A DNA stretch of 64,000 bases, from NCBI RefSeq assembly GCF_000731985.1, contig NZ_JNCS01000009.1:1-64000 (forward strand), written 5' to 3'. The notes beneath the pieces were generated by a model, which saw only the letters and a program-made list of their open reading frames with translations, ran no database searches and was not told where the DNA came from. This stretch comes from Natrinema altunense. GTDB taxonomy: Archaea > Halobacteriota > Halobacteria > Halobacteriales > Natrialbaceae. Below are positions 15,967-25,478 of the stretch, piece after piece; the first letter of the stretch is position 1, and each line of letters begins with the position of its first letter. Both the position numbers and the translations under genes were made by a program.

Positions 15967-17820
15967 ATGCGCTCCGTTCCGATCGTCGATCGGGTGACCG
16001 ACGCCTTCTTCGCCCTCGATACGGGCTTTCGGTTCACCTATCTCAACGAGCGAGCGGAGACGCTCCTCGAGCGGTCCCGCGAGGAACTGATCGGGCGCGT
16101 CATGTGGGACGAGTTCCCTCAGACCGTCGAGACCCAGTTCCCCGACGGGTTCCATCGCGCGATGGACGAGCAGGTGCCGGTCTCCTTCGAGATCTATCAC
16201 ATGCCCCTCGAGACGTGGTTCGAAGCCCGGGCGTATCCGTCCACCACCGGCCTCTCGGTGTACATGCGCGACGTCACCGAGCGGAAGGCACAGGAGACGA
16301 CGCTGGCCCAACACGCCGCCGTCGTCGAGGCGGTCCACGACGCCGTCGTCACGCTCGACCGCAACCGGGAAATCGTGACGATAAACGGTGCGACCGAATC
16401 GATTCTGGGCGCGGAGCGGTCGGCCATCGTCGGCGAACACGTCGAAACGCTCACCGAACTGGCCGGGATCGACGACCAACACGCCGTCGACATCGGCCGC
16501 GCGATCACCGACGTCGACGTCAGGAACGCGGATCGCCGCCAACTCGAACTCCCCTACGTCGGCCCGGACGGTGACGACCGGATGGCCGAGTTCCGGTTCG
16601 TGCCGATCGAGGACAACACGGCGACCGTCGCCGCCGTGGTTCGAGACGTCACCGACCGACACGAGTACGACCGCGTCGTCACGTCCCTCCACGAGATCAC
16701 GCGGTGGCTCCTCGAGTCGGACGATCCGGAGGAGATCTGTGCGATCTCCGTCCACGCCGGCAGCGATCTGCTCGACCTCCCGATCAGCGGCGTCTGGCTT
16801 CTGGAGGAGGAACGGGGCTACCTCGAACCCGTCGCCGGGACCGCGGGTGCCCACGACGAGTTCGGCGGCCTGCCGCGATTCAACGCCGGTGAAGGGCTCG
16901 TCTGGGACGTCTTCGAGGCCGGCGAGGTCGAACTGTTCGACGACCTCGAGTCGGTCGACGGCCTCTACAACCCGGATACGACGCTCGGGTCGGAGATCAT
17001 CGCACCGATCGGTACCCACGGCGTCCTCATGACCGGCTCGCTCAAGCCCCACTGGTTCGACGAGACCGACGTCGATCTCATCTCGACGCTCGTCGAGAAC
17101 ACGCGGGCCGCCCTCGATCGGGCCGAACGGGAGCAGGTTCTTCGGGACCGGACGACCGAACTCGAGCGCCAGACCGAGCGCCTCGAAGCCGTGGCCGACG
17201 TCCTCTCGAGCGATCTGCAACGCCAACTCGAGGCCGTGGCCGACGCGCTCGAGGACGATCGGGCCGACGAGTGGGAGTTCCCCCTCGCGGAGGACACGGT
17301 CGAAACGACGCTCGACCGCACCGAAGGGCTCGTCGACGACATCCGGGAGTTCGCCCGCAACGCCTCGCGAGTCGGGACCCGAAGCCGGCTCCGCCTCGAG
17401 TCGGCGATCGCCGACGCCGTCGGCGAGTCACGTCTCGACGAGGCCGCCGTCGTCGTCGACGGCTCGGCGGTGCTCCGGGCCGATCCCGATCGGTTTTCCC
17501 ACCTGCTCGAGACGGCCTTCGACAGCGCCGTCGCACGGGCCGACGGCGACGTGACGGTCCGGATCGGGCTCGTCGGGTTCGACGACGACGGGAGCCGTGG
17601 CTTTTTCGTCCTCGACGACGCGGCGAAAATCCCGCCGAACGCACACGATCGCGTGCTCGACCCGACCGCCGACGACGAGACCGCGATCGACGGACTCGGT
17701 CTCGCGCTCGTCCGTGCCATCGCCGAGGCTCACGACTGGGAGTGTACCGTCACCAACGGCGACGGCGGCACGCGGATCGAGTTCCGGGACGTGACGACAC
17801 TCGAGCGCCGGCTCGAGTGA
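15967..17820 (+). CDS. PAS-PAS-GAF sensor with degenerate histidine-kinase core
   Basis: PAS 1 (VDRVTDAFFALDTGFRFTYL, ending YMRDVTERK) covers about residues 1-110, PAS 2 (ending VVRDVTDRHEY) about 112-230, and a GAF domain about 240-385. The usual haloarchaeal SHDLRNPL phosphoacceptor segment is SSDLQRQL here, so Ser (about residue 415) replaces His. In the ATPase half, the N-box Asn and the DxGxG loop (here DDAAKIPPN) are also lost, though a GLGLALVRAIAEAH G2-like loop remains. It is probably a non-phosphorylating sensor. GTG 15931 is an alternative start. Its stop lies one base from the stop of a convergent HalX response-regulator gene. Confidence 0.82.
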   Translation: MRSVPIVDRVTDAFFALDTGFRFTYLNERAETLLERSREELIGRVMWDEFPQTVETQFPDGFHRAMDEQVPVSFEIYHMPLETWFEARAYPSTTGLSVYMRDVTERKAQETTLAQHAAVVEAVHDAVVTLDRNREIVTINGATESILGAERSAIVGEHVETLTELAGIDDQHAVDIGRAITDVDVRNADRRQLELPYVGPDGDDRMAEFRFVPIEDNTATVAAVVRDVTDRHEYDRVVTSLHEITRWLLESDDPEEICAISVHAGSDLLDLPISGVWLLEEERGYLEPVAGTAGAHDEFGGLPRFNAGEGLVWDVFEAGEVELFDDLESVDGLYNPDTTLGSEIIAPIGTHGVLMTGSLKPHWFDETDVDLISTLVENTRAALDRAEREQVLRDRTTELERQTERLEAVADVLSSDLQRQLEAVADALEDDRADEWEFPLAEDTVETTLDRTEGLVDDIREFARNASRVGTRSRLRLESAIADAVGESRLDEAAVVVDGSAVLRADPDRFSHLLETAFDSAVARADGDVTVRIGLVGFDDDGSRGFFVLDDAAKIPPNAHDRVLDPTADDETAIDGLGLALVRAIAEAHDWECTVTNGDGGTRIEFRDVTTLERRLE

Positions 17821-17821
17821 C

Positions 17822-18409
17822 TTACTCTCGAATCACCGACTCGCCCGCGATGTCGCGACAGAGCTGTCGGTAGCCGTCTTGTTCGAACAGCGACTGCATC
17901 GTGTCGTTGACCTGGACCCGGAGGACCGCCAGTCGGTCCCTGAGTTCGGCGTACTCCTGGCTCGACTTCCGTTGGGCGTCGGTCTTCTGGTCGTCTAACA
18001 GCGCCTTCTTCGACGCGAGCGCGAAAAACTCCTGGAGTTTCTCGTTGTAGCTCGCTCGGAGCTGCAGTTGGTCGATGATGTCGACCAGTTCGCCCTTCGA
18101 GACCGGCTTGACGAGGTAGTCGTCGAACCCCAGCCCGATGATGTCGAAGTCCGGCTCGACCGCCGTCACCATCGCGACGCGACAGTCGAGGCCCCGTTCC
18201 CGAATCGTATCGAGGACGGTATCGCCGGAGAGTCCCGGCATCCGCCGGTCGAGTAGCACGACATCGATCGAGCCGTCGATGGCGTCTAACGCTTCGTTGC
18301 CGTCGTAGACCGTCTCGACGTCGCAGTCGTCCTCGAGCCAGGCGGCGTAGAGATCCGCGAGGTCGGGTTCGTCTTCGACGATCAGGACGGACGGGGTGTC
18401 GATTGTCAT
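17822..18409 (-). CDS. HalX-type response regulator
   Basis: This 195-residue protein has a receiver domain: VLIVEDEPDLADLYAAWL with the acidic pocket, the phospho-acceptor Asp in VVLLDRRMPGLSG, then a Thr at AMVTA and Lys in DDYLVKPVSK. The C-terminal coiled HalX domain follows (QLQLRASYNEKLQEFFALASKKALLD to the end), which carries no known DNA-binding fold. HalX proteins are specific to haloarchaea and are thought to relay phosphorylation or bind partner proteins. It is tail to tail with the degenerate kinase, so the two may be a functional pair, though the kinase lacks its phospho-His. Confidence 0.9.
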   Translation of the reverse strand: MTIDTPSVLIVEDEPDLADLYAAWLEDDCDVETVYDGNEALDAIDGSIDVVLLDRRMPGLSGDTVLDTIRERGLDCRVAMVTAVEPDFDIIGLGFDDYLVKPVSKGELVDIIDQLQLRASYNEKLQEFFALASKKALLDDQKTDAQRKSSQEYAELRDRLAVLRVQVNDTMQSLFEQDGYRQLCRDIAGESVIRE

Positions 18410-18578
18410 CGAAGTTCCTCCGAGACTATCGGTTCGTCGGGTAGGTGGGCCCGACTGTATATCAATATTCCGGACAATAGATCGACGGAATCACGACACG
18501 GGTAGATATTACTATACCTTAGCTCGAGTGACAGGTGTGGTAACCCGGATCGTGATCGGTCGCTTCGTCGACGGCTCG

Positions 18579-20729
18579 TTACTCGAGGTCGCGTTCGATC
18601 GTCGCGCGTCGCTCGCGGATCGTCGCCGCGTCGGTTTCGATCGTCCGATCGCCCGCGTCGATCACCAGCCGTCCGCCGTCGGTCGCGGTCCCGAGTTCGA
18701 CGACCGGTGCGACGCCGTCGAACGCGTCGCGGACCGCCGCCGGCGAATCGGTCTGGATCAGCGCTCGCCCCGGCTGTTCGTGGAACAACGTACCCGCGGG
18801 ATCGTCGCCCGGGAGCGACACCTCGAGACCGGCGTCCGCGGTGACCATCTCGGCGAGCGCGACGGCGAGGCCGCCGTGGCTGACGTCGTGGACCGCAAGC
18901 GTCGCGTCCTCGTCCGCGACCGCTGCGAGCGTCTCGATCAGGGCCGCGGGATCGTCGGGGAGCGCCGGGAACCGGTCGCTGCCGTCGAACTGTGCGAGGT
19001 ACTCCGAGCCGCCGAGTCGGACGTCGTCGGCTGCGAGGCCGCGATCGCCGACGAGCAGCAGGTCGCCGTCGGCCGCGACCGACAGCGGCGGGGCGTCGTA
19101 GCCGTCCTTGGCACCGACCATCGCCAGCGTCGGCGTCGGCGGGATCGGCCCGGCGACGGAGTCGTTGTACAGCGAGACGTTCCCGCCGACGACCGGCGTC
19201 GAGAGGGTTTCGCACATCTCGGCGAGCCCGTCGACGATTCCCGTGAACCCGCCGTACACGTCCGGCTTCTCCGGGTTGCCGCCGTTGAGACAGTCGACCG
19301 CGGCCAGCGGCGTCGCCCCCTTGGCCGCGATGTTCGTCGCGTTCTCGAGCGCGACCGCGCGGGCCCCCTCGTAGGGCGCGGCGTCGGTCCAGTTCGGTGC
19401 CCCGCCGGTAGATAGTGCGAGCCCCTGTTCGGCTTCTCGGACCGCCATAATCGCGGCGTCGTCGCCCGGTCCGACGCTCGTGCGGACGCCGACCTCGTGG
19501 TCGTACTGCCGGTAGACCCACCGCTTCGAGGCCGTGTTCGGGCTCGAGACGACCGCGTCGAAGGCGTCCGTGAGGTCCGCGTCGGGCAGGTCGGGTTCGG
19601 GTTCGGGGGGTACCTCGCTCTCGAGGTCGTTCATCGGCGCGCCCTCACCGAGGAAGTAAGCGTCGACGTCGACGACCGTCTCGCGCTCTCCGGACGCGCT
19701 CTCCTCGACGGTACAGACGTAGTTGCCCTCGGTGACCTCGCCGATGACCGAACAGCCCAGATCGAACCGCTCGGCGATCTCGCGGACCCGCTCGACGTTG
19801 TCGGGCTCGACTTCGTAGCACATCCGCTCCTGGGATTCGGCGAGCAGGATCTCGAGCGCATTCATGTTCGGTTCGCGCTGGTGGACCCGATCGAGTTCGA
19901 TGTGGGCACCGAGATCGGCCTTGGCGACCATCTCGCTGGATGCACCGCCGAGACCGGCGGCACCGAGGTCGCGGGCCGATTCGATCAGGTCCTCGTCGAC
20001 GAGTTGCTCGTTGGCCTCGATCAGCAGCTTCTCCGCGTAGGGGTCCCCGACCTGAACGGCGGGGCGGTCCTCGGTCTCGGCGTCCTCCGCTAGGTCCTCG
20101 CTGGCGAAGCTCGCGCCACCGAGCCCGTCGCGGCCGGTGGCGTTCCCGACGAGCACCAGTTTGTTGCCGGGCTCTTGGGCCTCGGCGGTCACGAGTCGCT
20201 CCTCGGTCGTCAGGCCGACGCAGGCGACGTTGACGAGCGGGTTGCCCTCGTAGTCCGTGTGGAAATCGACGCTGCCCGCGACCGTGGGAACGCCGATACA
20301 GTTGCCGTAGTGACTGATCCCCTCGACGACGCCCTCGAAGAGGTACTTCGAGTGCTCGTCGTCGAACTCGCCGAAGTACAGCGAGTCCGCGAGCGCGATC
20401 GGGTAGGCACCCATCGAGAGCGTATCCCGGACGATACCGCCGACGCCGGTCGCCGCGCCGTCGAACGGGTCGACGTAGGAGGGGTGGTTGTGGCTCTCGA
20501 TCCCCAGCGTGATGTAGGTCTCCCCATCGAGCGCGACGACCGCCGCGTCGTCGCCCGGGCCGACGACGACCCGCTCGCCCTCGCTGTCGAAGGCCGACAG
20601 CAACGGTCGCGAGGAGCGGTACGCACAGTGCTCGCTCCAGAGGTTCTCGAACAGCGCCGCCTCCGCTCGAGTCGGCTCCCGATCTAACTCGGAGACGACG
20701 AGTTCGCGGTCCGAATCGGCAAGACTCAT
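18579..20729 (-). CDS. purL: Phosphoribosylformylglycinamidine synthase subunit II
   Basis: This 716-residue PurL has the N-terminal [11 protein letters not shown] signature with the active-site His, [38 protein letters not shown] (ATP and Mg binding), and the mirrored second half starting at about residue 410 ([15 protein letters not shown], then [18 protein letters not shown] and [11 protein letters not shown]). It converts FGAR to FGAM with ATP and ammonia supplied by PurQ, in purine synthesis. The length matches the small archaeal/Bacillus-type PurL. purS and purQ are not adjacent. Confidence 0.97.
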   Translation of the reverse strand: MSLADSDRELVVSELDREPTRAEAALFENLWSEHCAYRSSRPLLSAFDSEGERVVVGPGDDAAVVALDGETYITLGIESHNHPSYVDPFDGAATGVGGIVRDTLSMGAYPIALADSLYFGEFDDEHSKYLFEGVVEGISHYGNCIGVPTVAGSVDFHTDYEGNPLVNVACVGLTTEERLVTAEAQEPGNKLVLVGNATGRDGLGGASFASEDLAEDAETEDRPAVQVGDPYAEKLLIEANEQLVDEDLIESARDLGAAGLGGASSEMVAKADLGAHIELDRVHQREPNMNALEILLAESQERMCYEVEPDNVERVREIAERFDLGCSVIGEVTEGNYVCTVEESASGERETVVDVDAYFLGEGAPMNDLESEVPPEPEPDLPDADLTDAFDAVVSSPNTASKRWVYRQYDHEVGVRTSVGPGDDAAIMAVREAEQGLALSTGGAPNWTDAAPYEGARAVALENATNIAAKGATPLAAVDCLNGGNPEKPDVYGGFTGIVDGLAEMCETLSTPVVGGNVSLYNDSVAGPIPPTPTLAMVGAKDGYDAPPLSVAADGDLLLVGDRGLAADDVRLGGSEYLAQFDGSDRFPALPDDPAALIETLAAVADEDATLAVHDVSHGGLAVALAEMVTADAGLEVSLPGDDPAGTLFHEQPGRALIQTDSPAAVRDAFDGVAPVVELGTATDGGRLVIDAGDRTIETDAATIRERRATIERDLE

Positions 20730-20929
20730 TCACCTAGGTGATGAAAGTCGGTCGGTAAATGGGTTTCTATATGCACGTTCGTGGATAAAATACGCGCCAG
20801 AGCGAGCGGGCAGCGGAGCGGTTCGGTGAGAGGGTCACCGCGGTGTCAGCGTAGATCGCGGCGTGACCGTCGAGAAGGTGGGTCGACGTCCCGCGAACGT
20901 TTCCTATCCACAGTGTGACGGGACCATCG

Positions 20930-21310
20930 ATGAGTGGGGACGAATTCGACGACAGGGATCTGGTCGATGTGCTTCGCTACGAGACCGCATCCGGACCCAG
21001 CTACCGGTCCGTGCCCGCGGGAGAGGGAACGCGGATCGTCGCCGCCCACGAGAACGAGTTGCGAAAGCGGATTCGGGTTCGACGGCTCGGAATAGCGGGG
21101 ATCGCGATCGCCGTCGGCGTCGGCGGCGTCTTGGTCGAGCACGCGATAGTCGGGGCGCTCGTCGCGGCGATTCTCGTCGGTGCGGGCTGGCTGGTCGAGG
21201 GCGATCACGAGGGGTTCGTCCCGACCGTCGTCGACGAACGAATACGGCTGGAACGCGCGGCATCGACGTACGATATCGACGTTCATTCGGCAGACCCCTA
21301 CAAGGAGTAG
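20930..21310 (+). CDS. Haloarchaeal membrane protein of unknown function (126 aa)
   Basis: An acidic N-terminal cytoplasmic segment (SGDEFDDRDLVDVLRYE) precedes two adjacent hydrophobic stretches, GIAGIAIAVGVGGVLVEH and AIVGALVAAILVGAGWLVEG, and a charged C-terminal tail (FVPTVVDERIRLERAASTYD). No known domain is visible. ATG 20930 is used; an in-frame GTG lies at 20915. It precedes the PHP/AsnB-like pair by about 100 bp on the same strand. Confidence 0.65.
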   Translation: MSGDEFDDRDLVDVLRYETASGPSYRSVPAGEGTRIVAAHENELRKRIRVRRLGIAGIAIAVGVGGVLVEHAIVGALVAAILVGAGWLVEGDHEGFVPTVVDERIRLERAASTYDIDVHSADPYKE

Positions 21311-21416
21311 TCCCATCGACGAGACAACCCGTTGTCTCGAGTCGCGACGATGGCTCCGTTCCCCGACCGTAGTCGGGACCGAGTCGTTTTTGATCAGGCC
21401 GCCTAAACGTGCGATC

Positions 21417-22100
21417 GTGCTGTCGGTCGAACTCCACACGCATTCGTCGCTGTCCTACGACGGTCGCGACCCGGTCGAGCTCATTCTGGAGCAGGCCGAA
21501 GCCATCGGCCTCGACGCGATCGCCGTGACGGACCACGACGAGATCGACGCGAGCCTCGAGGCCGTCGAGCGCGCCCCCGATTACGGACTGGTCGCCATTC
21601 CGGGCATGGAAATCTCGAGCAAGGCGGGCCACGTGCTCGGCCTAGGGCTCGAGGAGGCCGTCCCGCCGGGACTTTCGTTCGAATCGACGCTCGAGGCGAT
21701 CCACGACCAGGGCGGCCTGGCCGTGATTCCCCACCCGTTTCAGGAGTCTCGCCACGGCGTCATGGCGCGGATTTCGCGGGACCAACTCGCCTTGGGCGAC
21801 GCGATCGAGGTCTACAACTCCCGGCTGTTTACCGGACGCGCCAACCGACAGGCCGAACGTTACGCCCGCTCGCGGGATCTGCCGATGACCGCCGGGAGCG
21901 ACGCTCACATCAGTGAGATGGTCGGCCAGGCGGTCACCCGCGTCGACACCGACGAACGCTCCGTCGACGCGATTCTGGACGCGATCGCCGCCGGACGGAC
22001 GACCGTCGAGGGCAAACGAACCCCCTGGCGGATCAGCGTCCAGCAGTTCGCCGGCGGCGTCACGCGACGACTGAGCCGCGTTCTGAAACTCCTCCAATGA
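21417..22100 (+). CDS. PHP-domain phosphoesterase
   Basis: This 227-residue protein has the PHP metal-binding motifs VELHTHSSLSYDGRDP, AVTDHDEID, GMEISSKAGHVLGLG, AVIPHPFQESRHG and AGSDAHISEMVG. These supply the His/Asp ligands of a trinuclear metal site, as in histidinol phosphatase and 5'-3' exonuclease-type PHP proteins. The likely activity is phosphoester hydrolysis on an unknown substrate. The start is GTG 21417: the fold begins immediately after it and TTTTTGATC lies about 27 nt upstream. The stop overlaps the next ATG (ATGA), implying co-translation with the AsnB-like protein. Confidence 0.85.
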   Translation: MLSVELHTHSSLSYDGRDPVELILEQAEAIGLDAIAVTDHDEIDASLEAVERAPDYGLVAIPGMEISSKAGHVLGLGLEEAVPPGLSFESTLEAIHDQGGLAVIPHPFQESRHGVMARISRDQLALGDAIEVYNSRLFTGRANRQAERYARSRDLPMTAGSDAHISEMVGQAVTRVDTDERSVDAILDAIAAGRTTVEGKRTPWRISVQQFAGGVTRRLSRVLKLLQ

Positions 22101-23248
22101 CAGCGCCACGCCTCCGCGGCACCGAGCCCCCGGTCGTTCGCACCGCCCTCGAGAATCGCGACCCGCTCCCCGGAACGACCGGCTTCGCGGGAGCGGTCGA
22201 CGACCGGCTCGTTCGCGACGTGCTCGGACGGGTCCCCCTCTTCGTCGACGGCGCTTCGAGCACGACACGCGCGGAGCCGACGTGGGCCTTCGAGCCGACC
22301 GCACTCGAGGAACCGACGCTCTTTCCGGCCGGCGCAGCCGCGGCCGTCGGCGAGTCGCTTCCCGACCCCGAGTCCCACTGGGCGCTCCCCGATCCGACGC
22401 CGGCAGCGCCCGACGCCGCTCTCGCGGGGCTCGCCGACGCGATCGAAACCGCGGCCGACGCGGCTCGGCGGGACGACCGGGATATCGCCGTCGCCTTCTC
22501 CGGTGGCGTCGACTCGGCGCTGGTCGCCGAACTGCTGGACGCGCCGCTGTACGTCGTCGGCTTTCCGGACAGTCACGACGTCGAGGCCGCACGGACGGCG
22601 GCCGACGCGATGGGGCGCGACCTGACGGTCGTCGACCTCGAGCCGGCCGACCTCGAGCGCGCCGTCCCCGACGTGGCGCGGGCGACCGGCCGGACGAACG
22701 CGATGGACGTCCAGATCGCGCTGCCGCTGTTTCTGGTCGGCGAACGCGTCGCCGCCGACGGGTTCGACGCGCTCGCCGTCGGACAGGGTGCCGACGAACT
22801 GTTCGGCGGCTACGAGAAAGTCGTCCGACTCGACCACCGAGTCGAGGCCGAGACGGTTCGCGGGGCCGTTCGCGAGGGGATCCGCAGCCTGCCCGCCCAG
22901 CTCCCTCGAGACGTGTTGACAATTCGGGCGACGGGCCTCGAGCCGGTCGCGCCCTTCCTCCACGACGCCGTGGTCGCGGCCGCACTCCGATTGCCCGACG
23001 AGCTACTGGCCGACGAGGACGAACGAAAGCGTGGCTTCCGTCGCATCGCCGCCGAGTATCTCCCCGCCGAGGTCGCCACGCGGGACAAGAAGGCGGTCCA
23101 ATACGGGAGCCTCGTCGCCCGCGAACTCGACCGGCTCGCTCGCCAAGCCGGCTACAAGCGCCGAATCGACGATCACGTCACCAAGTACGTCGCCGCGCTG
23201 TGTTCGGACGGCCCGACCGAACGCGATTCCTCTTCCGCGTCGTCTTAG
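22097..23248 (+). CDS. Asparagine-synthase C-domain protein without a glutaminase domain
   Basis: This 383-residue protein has an AsnB-type synthetase domain: the pyrophosphate loop VAFSGGVDSALVAELL (about residues 131-146), VVGFPDSHDVEAARTAAD, ALAVGQGADELFGGYEKV, and ATRDKKAVQYGSLVARELDRLA near the end. The first roughly 110 residues are unlike the N-terminal Cys2 glutaminase of AsnB, and no Met-Cys start is present. It may use free ammonia or another nucleophile, or form a different amide bond. The 4-bp overlap with the PHP gene suggests that the two act together. Confidence 0.8.
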   Translation: MTAPRLRGTEPPVVRTALENRDPLPGTTGFAGAVDDRLVRDVLGRVPLFVDGASSTTRAEPTWAFEPTALEEPTLFPAGAAAAVGESLPDPESHWALPDPTPAAPDAALAGLADAIETAADAARRDDRDIAVAFSGGVDSALVAELLDAPLYVVGFPDSHDVEAARTAADAMGRDLTVVDLEPADLERAVPDVARATGRTNAMDVQIALPLFLVGERVAADGFDALAVGQGADELFGGYEKVVRLDHRVEAETVRGAVREGIRSLPAQLPRDVLTIRATGLEPVAPFLHDAVVAAALRLPDELLADEDERKRGFRRIAAEYLPAEVATRDKKAVQYGSLVARELDRLARQAGYKRRIDDHVTKYVAALCSDGPTERDSSSASS

Positions 23249-23571
23249 GACGGCAGCGGACAGAGGCTCGCCGTGAAGAGTACCGTCTCGTCGGTCTCGT
23301 TTCTCGCGCCGTGGGCGACGCCGCGCTCGTGGTGGACCACGCCTGGTGCATCGACCCGCTCGCGTTCCTCGTCCTGGACGACGGTCACCGTCCCCTCGAG
23401 CACGTGAAAGACGTTCGTGCTGTCGGCGTGGTCGTGGACCTCGAGTTCCGCAGCCGGACCGAGGGCGAACGCCTTGACGAGCACGTCGTCGGTGACGATC
23501 AGTTCCGCGGTCTCGACCTCGCCGTCGGCGGGCTCGAGGTCGGCGATCGCATCGGCGTACGTATCCAACAT
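23245..23571 (-). CDS. Small cupin-domain protein
   Basis: This 108-residue single cupin carries LEVHDHADSTNVFHVLEGTVTV (motif 1 with two His) and a GVVHHERGVAHGARNETDE stretch (motif 2 with His), then a final beta strand LFTASLCPLPS. The His set is compatible with one metal. Proteins of this kind can be small dioxygenases, isomerases or regulators; the function is unknown. Its last bases overlap the tail of the convergent AsnB-like gene by 4 nt. Just upstream of its start lies the right end of an IS200/IS605-like element. Confidence 0.82.
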   Translation of the reverse strand: MLDTYADAIADLEPADGEVETAELIVTDDVLVKAFALGPAAELEVHDHADSTNVFHVLEGTVTVVQDEERERVDAPGVVHHERGVAHGARNETDETVLFTASLCPLPS

Positions 23572-23596
23572 GGGCGTCGGTTCGAGGGGACGCGGT

Positions 23597-24115
23597 TTGA
23601 CATCCTCCTCCGGGTAAACGCGGAGGAATCCCGAGCGGTAGGAGTTTCAGGTTCGCAGTCCAGTCACCGGACTCCCAGTTCTTTCGGGCACGGGTAGTCC
23701 CACACATCGAACTGGTGGACTGCTGGCGGTGCCAAACCGCCGTTACCCCTCTCCTTGACCGTTTTTGGCGTCCCGGTATTGTTTTTGCCAGCGGGATGCC
23801 GGCAGGTGTCAGCAGAGTCGGGGGTATCGTGGTGCTCGCTTTGAACAGTCAGCACAGACACACTCTTCTGGAAAGTGCGTTCACCGACTGCCGTTCCGGA
23901 TACTGCCTCGTTTCGTGGGCGGACAGGCCGCCTCCGAAGGACGGTTCGGAATCCGATCCGTTCCGACCGATTCCTACTCTACAGTAGGTCGCCTGCCACT
24001 TAACCATCACCATGGGAAACTCGGGAGTGGCGTTTGAACGGTGAGTTGTTACGACAAGTGACGGCTCGTATCCACGCCGTGAACGGCGTGGTATTGTGCC
24101 TGTTCAGCCTATAAC
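23597..24115 (-). mobile_element. Defective IS200/IS605-like (IS1341-type) element, about 0.5 kb
   Basis: This 665-bp gap between genes holds two end-like structures. Near 23600-23630, read on the minus strand, is GGATTCCTCCGCGTTTACCC followed by GGAGGAGGATGTCAA, with a 7-bp stem (23606-23612 with 23621-23627). It resembles the right end and omega-RNA tail of haloarchaeal TnpB elements. Near 24072-24091 a 9-bp perfect stem (CCACGCCGT/ACGGCGTGG, two-base loop) resembles a left-end hairpin. Between them is one 65-residue open frame (23664-23861, minus) with no recognisable TnpA or TnpB catalytic motif. It is best read as an internally deleted, non-autonomous copy. Exact ends are approximate. 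Confidence 0.55.
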
Positions 24116-24236
24116 GGCGGGGGGAAACGGAGACCGAAACCGGGATTCGCAATCGGAGTTGAACCGCTCCGTCTCGGGACTGGCCAGCACGAAAATTCGA
24201 CCTGCGGTCCGCACGTCGTACTCGCCGGGACGGACG

Positions 24237-25328
24237 TTAGTCCTCGGTCTCGGTCGGCAGCTTGTTCGCGGGTTCCTGCGTGATGTTCTCCGATACCGTC
24301 CGACGGTTGGTCTCGCCGATCCGATCCGCGACCTCGCCGACGACGTCCTCGAGGTGGCTCTGGACCTCGCTGTCGTCGTCCTTGACGAGCGCACCCTGGC
24401 TGCCGTCGGCTCCGAAGTCCGGGTGGATCGGGATTCGACCGAGCAGCGGGACGTCGTACTTGTCGACGATGGTGTCCGCGCCGCCAGTGCCGAACAGGCC
24501 GTGCTGGTCGCCACAGGACGGACAAATAAAGGAGCTCATGTTCTCGACGACGCCCAGCACCGGCGTATCGTGTTTGTTGAACATCTGAATCCCCTTCCGG
24601 GTGTCGTCTAACGCCATCTCCTGGGGCGTCGTGACGACGACCGATCCCGTCACGGGCATCGACTGGAGCAGGTTCAGCGTCGCGTCGCCGGTCCCCGGCG
24701 GCAGGTCGACGATGAGGTAGTCCAGCCGCCCCCACTCGACGCCCTCGAGGAACTTCATCATGAACTTGTTGACCATCGGACCGCGGAGGATCGCAGGGTC
24801 GTCCTCGTCTTCCATCATCATTCCCATACTGATGATGCGGACGCCGTCCGATCGGGGCGGAACGATCTCCTCGTTGGGCGTGACGCCGGGGTCGCTCTCG
24901 GGCGGGAGAATCTGTGGGACGTTCGGGCCGTGAATGTCCGCGTCGAGTAGGCCGACCATCGCACCGCGTTTCTCGAGCCCGGCCGCGAGGTTGGCCGCGA
25001 CCGTCGTCTTCCCGACGCCGCCCTTCCCGGAGGAGACGGCGATGACGTTACGAACCCGCGGGAGGACTTCGTCGTCGAAGCCGTGGTCCTCGCCGACGTG
25101 CGCCCGCAGGTCGGCCTCGAGACCGGCGTCCTCGATGACCTCACGGACCTGATTCCCGATCTCCATCTCGGAGGGCGCGTAGGGCGCGTTGAAAGCCAAC
25201 GAAATGCGGGCGGTCTCGTCGTCGATGGTAACGTCGTTGACCAGCCCAAGCGAGACGATGTCCTCGCCGATGTCCGGATCTTCGACCCCCTCGAGTTTGA
25301 TTTCGAGTTCGTGTTCTGTGATACTCAT
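24237..25328 (-). CDS. Mrp/NBP35-type Fe-S cluster carrier ATPase
   Basis: This 363-residue protein has an N-terminal MIP18/DUF59 domain (about residues 1-85). The P-loop is in VIAVSSGKGGVGKTTVAANLAAGL (about residues 94-117, deviant Walker A with two Lys), and the switch motif DLPPGTGDATL follows. The ENMSSFICPSCGDQHGLFG segment carries the CxxC that holds a bridging 4Fe-4S cluster between two subunits. Mrp/ApbC proteins deliver Fe-S clusters to target enzymes. Its place directly downstream of the Fe-S/NrfD genes on the same strand, about 150 bp away, fits a role in maturing them, but that is inference. Confidence 0.93.
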   Translation of the reverse strand: MSITEHELEIKLEGVEDPDIGEDIVSLGLVNDVTIDDETARISLAFNAPYAPSEMEIGNQVREVIEDAGLEADLRAHVGEDHGFDDEVLPRVRNVIAVSSGKGGVGKTTVAANLAAGLEKRGAMVGLLDADIHGPNVPQILPPESDPGVTPNEEIVPPRSDGVRIISMGMMMEDEDDPAILRGPMVNKFMMKFLEGVEWGRLDYLIVDLPPGTGDATLNLLQSMPVTGSVVVTTPQEMALDDTRKGIQMFNKHDTPVLGVVENMSSFICPSCGDQHGLFGTGGADTIVDKYDVPLLGRIPIHPDFGADGSQGALVKDDDSEVQSHLEDVVGEVADRIGETNRRTVSENITQEPANKLPTETED

Positions 25329-25478
25329 AGTGACTGTATGCTAGCCGAATGGAGGGCGTGCAACGGGATACGTGTGATGGTTCGATACTCGAGCGGCGGC
25401 TCACGGACCGCGTACTGGGGGCCGGTCACAGCGGGCGCGAAAAAACGAAACGGTGTTCGGATGCGATTCGAGTGACGG

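Noticed and set aside
23003-23707. Long minus-strand open frame across the AsnB-like and cupin genes
   Set aside because: Composition is Arg/Gly-rich, typical of a GC-driven shadow; it has no domain and is antisense to two well-supported genes. Its N-terminal part overlaps the IS-like right end.
24072-24091. CRISPR repeat or tRNA-like hairpin
   Set aside because: It is a single copy with no regular spacing and no tRNA arms; it fits an IS end hairpin better.
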